Source of the DNA: an uncultured Lachnospiraceae bacterium
Lineage (GTDB): Bacteria; Bacillota; Clostridia; Lachnospirales; Lachnospiraceae
Direction of reading: 5' to 3'
NCBI GenBank assembly: GCA_910586555.1
Contig: CAJUJY010000105.1
Coordinates: 1-6,195 of the forward strand
Length of the DNA stretch: 6,195 nt
Shown here: in pieces, positions 1 to 5,068 of the stretch
Numbering within the stretch: position 1 is the stretch's first letter
How the letters are laid out: every line of letters begins with the position of its first letter
Made by a program: the position numbers and the translations under genes
The notes under the pieces: generated by a model
What the model was told of the DNA's origin: nothing
The model's database searches: none
What the model saw: the letters and a program-made list of their open reading frames with translations, nothing else

Positions 1-24
1 GACAGCTTATTCAAGTGCGCCAAT

Positions 25-1335
25 TTATGGTTTTCCTCTACTTTCTTTCACACTACCTTCTGGTTTTAGTGGCATTATTTTTTCGACTGTTTCCCTGTCT
101 GCCCTTCCAGTCAGGAAAATAACTGGTATATCAGAGAAATCCTTTTCAGAACGTATCATTTCAAGTACCTGTTTTCCATTACATACAGGCATATCATAAT
201 CCAGAAGCACAAGGTCTGGCCTGTCTAGTGTAATGCTCCTTATAACAGATAACCCTGAATCTGCCAGTGTAATATTATAATCTTTTTCTAACAGTGATTT
301 CATGGCTTCCAGCATAAATGAAGAATCATCTGCAATAAGTATTTTATGCCTGTTATCTAATGTATTATTTTCTTTATTTTTGTCAATATATTTTTGTACT
401 TCATTTACTGCATTTTCTGTCTTTATTGCAACTTCCCCTGTCTTTTGCAGCAGGTGTGGTGCCATTACACAATATGCAAAATACCCTTTGCCTGTATCCA
501 TCAGCAGGCTGGATTGTGGTGTATGTCTATTAAATATTCTGGTAAACTGTTCATAATCCAGCAGGTTTTCTTCCTGTAACCCATATTCAGAAGATGACAT
601 AAAATACCCGCTTACCCTGTTTACAAACTGGTGTGACACATACCTTGCAGCATTAAGCAGCATTACATTGACTTCTCCAGATTCATTGCCTATAAGGCTG
701 CCGATTGTATTCATAATAAGTTTTTCTTCAAAAACTAAAAATATCTCCCACTTTTCTTCCCCGCCTGTACCATAAACCATATGGTAGTATATCCCTTTTC
801 CAAACTTTTCACCACCATAACAGTCACTGATTACCTTTGCATCAAGCTGGAACATGTCAAAAAGAAGCTGGATTATCGTATTTTTCATAACAACCTGTTC
901 TTCTTCTGGCAAAAGTTTTCCCCATTTGCTTACAGACTTTCCCGTAATGGCATGGTCTTCTATAAGGGTATGCCCAATAAGCCATCCGGCACAGACGCCT
1001 AAAAAATGGTTGACTGCATCCATAGAATACTTTGTCTGGTCCAGTTCATTTTCAAGTGCTGGAAGTGTCTTTTTACGGAAACTGTCATGCAGATGCCTGT
1101 GTGTTTCAAACCCGCTATAACCAATAGATGCCATATACATTTCTTCTTCTGTAAAATGCTTCATTGCATGGTCTTTAAAATACTTAATTCCCTCTTTGCA
1201 AGCCCACTGGCTTTTAACTTTCTGGTCCCTGTACATAAACATTCTGTCAAGGATTCCAAAAAGTTTCTTGTGTTCTTCATCAATAAAATCTACGCCAATA
1301 TTAAATCGTTCCTGCCATACTAACTGACTGCCCAT
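25..1335 (-). CDS. Bacteriohemerythrin / middle domain / truncated response-regulator receiver fusion protein
   Basis: Likely cytoplasmic oxygen- or redox-linked signalling protein of 436 aa with no signal peptide or membrane segment. Residues 1-133 form a bacteriohemerythrin domain with a complete di-iron ligand set in canonical spacing: H22, H60, E64, H79, H83, H122 and D127. Residues about 140-325 are unassigned; the run EKWEIFLVFEEKLI and the following N228 helix faintly resemble CheX/CheC phosphatases, which I treat as a weak guess. Residues 330-429 are a CheY-like receiver: acidic pair D336/D337, phospho-acceptor D379 in LLDYDMP, and T409 in FLTG. After LKPEG the protein ends in SVKESRGKP, so the conserved Lys-Pro (expected near residue 431) and helix 5 are missing. 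The start is set by a strong AAAGGAGGA ribosome site (GGAGG at 1341-1345, 7 nt from the ATG). It is probably monocistronic with its own promoter. The fusion is clear; the function is inferred. Confidence 0.9.
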   Translation of the reverse strand: MGSQLVWQERFNIGVDFIDEEHKKLFGILDRMFMYRDQKVKSQWACKEGIKYFKDHAMKHFTEEEMYMASIGYSGFETHRHLHDSFRKKTLPALENELDQTKYSMDAVNHFLGVCAGWLIGHTLIEDHAITGKSVSKWGKLLPEEEQVVMKNTIIQLLFDMFQLDAKVISDCYGGEKFGKGIYYHMVYGTGGEEKWEIFLVFEEKLIMNTIGSLIGNESGEVNVMLLNAARYVSHQFVNRVSGYFMSSSEYGLQEENLLDYEQFTRIFNRHTPQSSLLMDTGKGYFAYCVMAPHLLQKTGEVAIKTENAVNEVQKYIDKNKENNTLDNRHKILIADDSSFMLEAMKSLLEKDYNITLADSGLSVIRSITLDRPDLVLLDYDMPVCNGKQVLEMIRSEKDFSDIPVIFLTGRADRETVEKIMPLKPEGSVKESRGKP

Positions 1336-1361
1336 TTTATCCTCCTTTTACCATAGCAGAA

Positions 1362-1456
1362 TCCAGGAATATCCGCTTGACTATAACTGTCCTGGAGGCA
1401 TTTTCCATAATTTATATTTTTACAATACTGCATGTATTTCAGGATTTGGAAAATGC
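1362..1456 (-). promoter_or_regulatory. Structured 5' leader of the hemerythrin gene (two adjacent stem-loops)
   Basis: Two perfect inverted repeats lie back to back upstream of the hemerythrin gene. TCCAGGA (1362-1368) pairs with TCCTGGA (1390-1396), a 7-bp stem with a 21-nt loop. GCATTTTCCA (1398-1407) pairs with TGGAAAATGC (1447-1456), a 10-bp stem with a 39-nt loop. If transcription starts at the promoter proposed near 1489-1494, both lie in the untranslated leader, between the start site and the ribosome site. They could be protein-binding palindromes or RNA hairpins. No known riboswitch core was recognised, including c-di-GMP-I. Confidence 0.4.
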
Positions 1457-1488
1457 ATACTGCTTTTTTATAAAAATGTCCCCTGTAC

Positions 1489-1497
1489 AGTATACCA
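1489..1497 (-). promoter_or_regulatory. Candidate extended -10 promoter of the hemerythrin gene
   Basis: On the minus strand this reads TGGTATACT, a TG-n-TATAAT-type extended -10 with TATACT at 1489-1494. No good -35 hexamer is found 16-18 bp upstream, which extended -10 promoters can tolerate. Initiation near 1482 would give a leader of about 145 nt carrying the two stem-loops. This is the best minus-strand candidate in the AT-rich gap, but AT-rich DNA yields chance matches. Confidence 0.4.
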
Positions 1498-1560
1498 TAT
1501 AATTGACATAAATAGTTATTTTATTTAAGAATTTTATTTATTAATATTATTTCCTGGTAT

Positions 1561-1625
1561 TTAAACGCCAATTCCTTCACATTTTTGCTTAAACCAGCTT
1601 ATAAGCCAGCTTAACTGGCGGTTAA
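1561..1625 (-). other. Structured 3' end of the ABC operon (possible weak terminator)
   Basis: TTAAACGCCA (1561-1570) and TGGCGGTTAA (1616-1625) form a 10-bp inverted repeat with one mismatch. It encloses a smaller hairpin GCCAG-CTTAA-CTGGC (1605-1619) and a 10-bp palindrome GCTTATAAGC. The permease stop codon (1622-1624) lies inside the outer stem. No U tract follows on the minus strand, so this is not a textbook intrinsic terminator; it may act as a 3' stabilising structure or a weak terminator. The rest of the 1336-1621 gap is very AT-rich and holds no gene I can support. Confidence 0.3.
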
Positions 1626-2272
1626 AACTCCTTTTTATATATAATAACCAGGCTGGTTTTAAATGAAATAAAAAGTATAAGGACAGAAACCACAATTACA
1701 GCTAAAATTAATGTTTTTATATCCGTCTTCTGTAAATAACTATAAATAAGACTTAAATCCATGTTAAACATTTCTGAAATTTTAAATATAATAACCCCAG
1801 TAATAGCTACTGCCCCTGCTGCAGCTATAATTGCAATCCTTCCCTTCTCACCTCCGAATTTTAACTGGAAAGGGAACATAACCGCCAGTATTATAAATAA
1901 TACTGGTAAAACTGCTAAAGCATCTATTATTATATCTTTTGTGGCAGATGGGTTTTTAAATGCCTGTGTAATAATGGCAATTACTATTCCAGCCAGCCAG
2001 AAAGCCCCGCCTGTTATTAATGCAAATCCATATTTTTCCAGGATATATTCTGTTCTTGTGATTGGAAGTGAAAACAAAAATGCATTGCCATTATCAAATT
2101 CATCATAACTAAGGGTGCTTAAAGTAAACGCAGAACCTATAAATGAAAGATACGCTATAACAAAAGATGGACTTGAAACCACTGCTGTTAAAATTGATAC
2201 TAAAACAACAATTATAAAAAAAGACTGCTGCCCCTTCATTAATTTAAAATCTTTAACTAATAATCCCTTCAT
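1622..2272 (-). CDS. ABC-2 type transporter permease
   Basis: Membrane subunit of the exporter encoded with the upstream ATPase; 216 aa. It starts with the cytoplasmic segment MKGLLVKDFKLMKGQ and has about six predicted membrane helices, near residues 17-34, 36-55, 82-102, 113-136, 146-164 and 186-204. The loop SYDEFDNGNAFLFSLPITR followed by TEYILEKY (55-81) is characteristic of the ABC-2 permease group found with YtrB-like ATPases (Pfam ABC2_membrane_5 type). The ATG overlaps the ATPase TGA as ATGA (2269-2272), indicating translational coupling, and an AAAGGGGG ribosome site sits just upstream inside the ATPase gene. The substrate cannot be read from the sequence; peptide antibiotics or envelope-stress ligands are the usual suggestion for such GntR-ATPase-permease sets. 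The protein looks intact. Confidence 0.88.
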   Translation of the reverse strand: MKGLLVKDFKLMKGQQSFFIIVVLVSILTAVVSSPSFVIAYLSFIGSAFTLSTLSYDEFDNGNAFLFSLPITRTEYILEKYGFALITGGAFWLAGIVIAIITQAFKNPSATKDIIIDALAVLPVLFIILAVMFPFQLKFGGEKGRIAIIAAAGAVAITGVIIFKISEMFNMDLSLIYSYLQKTDIKTLILAVIVVSVLILFISFKTSLVIIYKKEF

Positions 2273-3120
2273 AAAGCTTCCCCCTTTGCCATCATTGAAA
2301 TTACTTCATCAATACTGCCCTTTTCAACTGTTATCTGCGGGTAATTGTCTATATAGTACTGCCGCTGGTTTGTAAGGCAGCTATAACCATAATTTTCTTT
2401 TTTAACACGGAGTATGTATTGTCTGTCGAGTTTTCCATACTGTCCTTCATTAACTTTTATTAATGCATAATTACTTAATAAAACATCTGTATCTTCATGC
2501 ATTATAATTTTCCCATTATCTATCATATAGATATCATCACATAAACTTTCAAGGTCGCTTGAAATATGTGAACTAATTAATATAGAACGGCTTTCATCTT
2601 TTTCCATAAATTCCCTTAATAACCCAAGCAGTTCATCTCTTGCAATAACATCTAAACCTGCTGTTGGTTCATCAAGTATTAACAGTCTGGCATTATGTGA
2701 AACTGCCACGAGAACCTTTAATTTTGCTTTCATTCCTGTTGAAAATTCCTTGATTTTTTTATTACATGGAAGCTGGAATTTCTGTAAATGTTCCATAAAA
2801 AATTCCTGGTCAAATTCATTATAAAGGTTTTTTAAAACAGGTATTATATCATTAATTGTTAAATAACCGCTAAAACCAGAATCAGATAATACAACCCCTA
2901 AACCCTGCTTATCACTGGCATTAAAATTATTTATATCCTTGCCAAAAATATTTACCATTCCGCTGTCAATGGAAACAAGCCCAAGTACTGCTTTAAATGT
3001 TGTACTTTTACCAGCACCATTCCTTCCTATAAGGCCTGTTACACAGCCAGGCATGACTTCCAATGAACATTCTAATGAAAAGCTGTTATAATTTTTTCTT
3101 AAATGCCTGATTTTTAACAT
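2269..3120 (-). CDS. ABC transporter ATP-binding protein (YtrB-like)
   Basis: Cytoplasmic ATPase that would power the downstream permease. Numbered from the Met at 3118-3120 (283 aa): Walker A GRNGAGKST with K38, a degenerate signature FSTGM at 126-130 in place of LSGGQ, Walker B LLILDEPTAGLD with D150/E151, and switch His H185 in ISSH. The Q-loop glutamine is not evident: the segment reads GVVLSDSGF. Degenerate signatures are known in this exporter subfamily. An upstream ATG at 3124-3126 would add Met-Thr, but the GGAGG at 3128-3132 is only 1 nt from it and 7 nt from the chosen ATG. The GntR stop lies 2 nt upstream of this start (or overlaps the alternative one as ATGA), so the genes are translationally coupled. 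The last ~75 residues form a regulatory-type C-terminal extension. Assignment as an ABC ATPase is secure; the substrate is unknown. Confidence 0.95.
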   Translation of the reverse strand: MLKIRHLRKNYNSFSLECSLEVMPGCVTGLIGRNGAGKSTTFKAVLGLVSIDSGMVNIFGKDINNFNASDKQGLGVVLSDSGFSGYLTINDIIPVLKNLYNEFDQEFFMEHLQKFQLPCNKKIKEFSTGMKAKLKVLVAVSHNARLLILDEPTAGLDVIARDELLGLLREFMEKDESRSILISSHISSDLESLCDDIYMIDNGKIIMHEDTDVLLSNYALIKVNEGQYGKLDRQYILRVKKENYGYSCLTNQRQYYIDNYPQITVEKGSIDEVISMMAKGEAL

Positions 3121-3122
3121 AG

Positions 3123-3494
3123 TCATTCCTCCATAATTATTTCAAATAAACTTTTAATATCTTCGTCGCTTATTCCGTACCTCCTGCCTTTTTCAACAGC
3201 CATGGAAAGGGCAGCTTCTACTTCTTTTTTCTGTTCTTCAAGAAGAAGCCCTGTATTAGCTAGTGCTACATATGTCCCTTTTCCGTGGACTGTCACAGTA
3301 AATCCCTCTTTTTCCAGGCTGTCATATGCCTTTTTAACAGTCAGGGCACTAATCTTAAGTTCTTTAGATAAAGAACGGACTGATGGCAGGTTATCATTTT
3401 CCTTTAGTTCCCCGTTACGGATAAGCGCCTTAACCTGGTCTGTAATCTGTTCATAAATAGGAACCATAATAGAATTATTTATAATTATATCCAA
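3123..3494 (-). CDS. GntR-family transcriptional regulator, YtrA subfamily
   Basis: DNA-binding repressor of 123 aa, the usual length for the short YtrA subfamily, which has a winged helix and only a short C-terminal dimerisation helix pair. PIYEQITDQVKALI (12-25) begins the fold, LPSVRSLSKELKISALTVKK (36-55) is the helix-turn-helix, and VTVHGKGTYV (67-76) is the wing. The start codon is TTG (3492-3494), chosen because a double AGGAGG site (3503-3510) lies 8 nt upstream and the first internal ATG (codon 10) would cut into the conserved N-terminus. It is first in the repressor-ATPase-permease operon. Its promoter sits inside a perfect inverted repeat, so autorepression relieved by a transported or sensed compound is the likely mode. 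Target and ligand are inferred from family knowledge. Confidence 0.93.
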   Translation of the reverse strand: MDIIINNSIMVPIYEQITDQVKALIRNGELKENDNLPSVRSLSKELKISALTVKKAYDSLEKEGFTVTVHGKGTYVALANTGLLLEEQKKEVEAALSMAVEKGRRYGISDEDIKSLFEIIMEE

Positions 3495-3502
3495 TCCTTA
3501 AA

Positions 3503-3510
3503 CCTCCTCC
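3503..3510 (-). promoter_or_regulatory. Ribosome binding site that fixes the TTG start of the GntR gene
   Basis: The minus strand reads GGAGGAGG, two overlapping GGAGG cores, with 8 nt from the nearer core to the TTG at 3492-3494. No ATG lies at a workable distance, which supports the non-ATG start. Confidence 0.75.
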
Positions 3511-3514
3511 ATCT

Positions 3515-3569
3515 AATAAACAGTATATAACACTATATAACTGTTGTCAAGTGTTATATACTGTTTATT
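3515..3569 (-). promoter_or_regulatory. Operator palindrome enclosing the promoter of the GntR-ABC operon
   Basis: A perfect 20-bp inverted repeat has arms at 3515-3534 and 3550-3569 separated by 15 bp. On the minus strand, -35 TTGACA (3545-3550) and -10 TATACT (3522-3527) are exactly 17 bp apart. The -10 lies wholly in one arm and the -35 abuts the other, so a bound dimer or tetramer would cover the core promoter. A third half-site-like copy, TATATAACTGTT, lies in the spacer, giving three TATA-n-ACTGTT-like units. Initiation would be near 3515, leaving a leader of about 20 nt. The natural ligand is the adjacent GntR/YtrA protein; that binding is inferred. Confidence 0.85.
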
Positions 3570-3597
3570 GATAAATTTTTTCTGGATAAGTTAAAAA

Positions 3598-3698
3598 ATG
3601 GGGCTGTGGCATTAAGAAAAACTATAACAATATATAGCTGGTATCAACTTAAAAGATACCATATATTGAATAATTTTTACTTAGTGCAACAGCCCCAT
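3598..3698 (-). terminator. Intrinsic terminator of the pyrH-frr transcript built from a 101-bp palindrome
   Basis: Outer arms ATGGGGCTGTGGCATTAAG (3598-3616) and CTTAGTGCAACAGCCCCAT (3680-3698) pair over 19 positions with one mismatch and one G-U. The inner parts also pair, including AATATAT/ATATATT and GGTATC/GATACC around a 4-nt bulge, leaving a short AT loop. On the minus strand the GC-rich base ends in ACAGCCCCAT followed by TTTTTT, so the hairpin would stop transcription coming from frr about 20 nt after its stop codon. On the plus strand no T tract follows, so the terminator is one-directional. Confidence 0.75.
3598..3698. repeat. Near-perfect 101-bp palindromic element, possible MITE-like repeat
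   Basis: The whole interval folds on itself far beyond what a terminator needs. The ends GGGGCTGT/ACAGCCCC with conserved subterminal sequence resemble the terminal repeats of some insertion sequences, and an AT dinucleotide flanks both sides, which is also expected from palindromy alone. It has no coding capacity. Only one copy is in the window, so mobility or genome-wide repetition is inference. Confidence 0.45.
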
Positions 3699-3718
3699 CT
3701 GGCTTTACCTGCCCTGTT

Positions 3719-4273
3719 TTATACAGTCATAATTTCCTTTGACTTTTCATCAATCATATTATCAATCTGGCTTATATAACCATCTGTCATTTTTTGTATG
3801 CCTGCTTCTGCATCTTTTAGTTCATCTTCTGAAATTTCATTGGCTTTCTGCTGTTTTTTAGCCATGTCGTTAGCATCCCTGCGTATATTCCTTATTGCAA
3901 CCTTGCAGTCTTCACCCTTTTTCTTGACATCTTTAACTAATTCCTTACGTCTTTCTTCTGTAAGTTCTGGGAATGAAAGGCGTATAACTTTGCCATCATT
4001 ATTAGGGGTTAAACCAAGATCAGATACAAGTATGGCTTTTTCAATTTCTTTAACCAGGCTTGGTTCCCATGGCTGGATAACAAGTGTGCGTGCTTCTGAT
4101 ACAGAAATATTTGCAACTGACTGGAGGCCAGAAGGCGTCCCGTAGTAATCAACTGTAATTTTATCAAGCACATGCGGGTTGGCACGTCCTGCACGTATTG
4201 TAGTATAATCATTTGCAAGGTTCTCAACTGACTTTTTCATTTTATCTTCAAACTGTTTTAATTCAACACTCAT
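3719..4273 (-). CDS. frr: Ribosome recycling factor
   Basis: Frees ribosomes from mRNA after termination together with EF-G; cytoplasmic and normally essential. The 184 aa match the usual ~185 aa. Family hallmarks are IRAGRANP (26-33) in helix 1, YYGTP (43-47) at the start of domain II, PNNDGKVIRLSFPELTEERR (90-109), and VAIRNIRRDAND (125-136) in the long helix of domain I, including the arginines that contact rRNA. The ATG at 4271-4273 is preceded by GGAGAAG (4278-4284). It lies 51 bp after pyrH, the common pyrH-frr pairing, so co-transcription is likely; the large hairpin follows about 20 nt after its stop. It appears complete and ordinary. Confidence 0.98.
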   Translation of the reverse strand: MSVELKQFEDKMKKSVENLANDYTTIRAGRANPHVLDKITVDYYGTPSGLQSVANISVSEARTLVIQPWEPSLVKEIEKAILVSDLGLTPNNDGKVIRLSFPELTEERRKELVKDVKKKGEDCKVAIRNIRRDANDMAKKQQKANEISEDELKDAEAGIQKMTDGYISQIDNMIDEKSKEIMTV

Positions 4274-4324
4274 ATTTCTTCTCCATTCTGCCAGAACCGG
4301 CTTATTATATAAAACATAATATTT

Positions 4325-5029
4325 CTACGCAGTTACTAAAGTGCCTTTAGTTACGCCATTTACAGTATTTACAATGCTGTTCTCACCATTAAGCCCGAAG
4401 ATCATCATAGGCATATGGTTTTCCATGCAAAGGACTGCTGCCGCAAGGTCTATAACACCAAGACGCCTGTTTATTACATCATCTATGCTTATAACGTCAA
4501 ACTTTTTAGCACCAGGATTTAATGCAGGGTCTGAATCATAAACCCCGTCTATTGATTTGGCAGAAAGTATTATATCTGCTTCTATTTCAATGGCACGCAA
4601 TACAGTTGATGTATCTGTTGAAAAATACGGGTGTCCTGTGCCGCCTGCAAAAAATACTGCCATTCCTTTTGAAAAATATTTATTTGCCCTGTCTTTTGAA
4701 AAGAGTTTTGTAAATGAACCACATTCAAATGGTGTAAGTATATTTGTCATAATGCCCACAGAGCGGAAAATCTCTGAAACATATATACAGTTCATAACAG
4801 TGGCAAGCATGCCTATCTGGTCAGCTTTTGTACGGTCAATGTTATTACTTGTCCTGCCGCGCCAGAAGTTGCCTCCTCCAGTAACTATGCCAACTTCTGT
4901 CCCATTCTGTACAAGTTCTTTAACCTGTCTTGCAACACCAAGGCAGGTAGCTTCATCAAACCCGGTTTTATCCGGCCCTGCAAGGGCTTCACCGCTTAAT
5001 TTTAATAATACTCTCTTATATTTTGCCAT
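4325..5029 (-). CDS. pyrH: UMP kinase (uridylate kinase)
   Basis: Phosphorylates UMP to UDP with ATP in pyrimidine nucleotide synthesis; the bacterial enzyme is a hexamer of the amino-acid-kinase fold. The 234 aa match the usual 235-245. Visible motifs are KLSGEAL (10-16), GGGN (51-54) and WRGR (56-59) in the phosphate and UMP region, D70 in RTKADQIGMLATVMN (66-80), GGTGHPYFSTDT (129-140) for UMP binding, and KSIDGVYDSDP (158-168) near the ATP site. The chosen ATG (5027-5029) has GGAG (5037-5040) 7 nt upstream; an ATG five bases earlier is out of frame. It sits 39 bp after the bactofilin stop and 51 bp before frr, with no clear promoter in either gap. It appears complete. Confidence 0.98.
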   Translation of the reverse strand: MAKYKRVLLKLSGEALAGPDKTGFDEATCLGVARQVKELVQNGTEVGIVTGGGNFWRGRTSNNIDRTKADQIGMLATVMNCIYVSEIFRSVGIMTNILTPFECGSFTKLFSKDRANKYFSKGMAVFFAGGTGHPYFSTDTSTVLRAIEIEADIILSAKSIDGVYDSDPALNPGAKKFDVISIDDVINRRLGVIDLAAAVLCMENHMPMMIFGLNGENSIVNTVNGVTKGTLVTA

Positions 5030-5068
5030 ATCATATCTCCAATCAGGTGTTATATGTAACCCCTCCTG

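Noticed and set aside
302..1323. Several plus-strand open frames of 60-105 codons opposite the hemerythrin gene
   Set aside because: They are antisense to a clearly coding gene, lack ribosome sites and have no recognisable motifs; they are shadows of the minus-strand gene.
1503..1531. Plus-strand TTGACA suggesting a promoter
   Set aside because: The region 17 bp downstream reads TAAGAA, a poor -10, and no plus-strand gene follows.
4274..4324. TATAAT-like hexamer between pyrH and frr
   Set aside because: No -35 at 16-18 bp and the setting is AT-rich; an internal frr promoter cannot be supported.
5060..5067. Strong Shine-Dalgarno-like AGGAGGGG just after the bactofilin stop
   Set aside because: No ATG, GTG or TTG lies at a usable distance, and pyrH has its own GGAG nearer its start.
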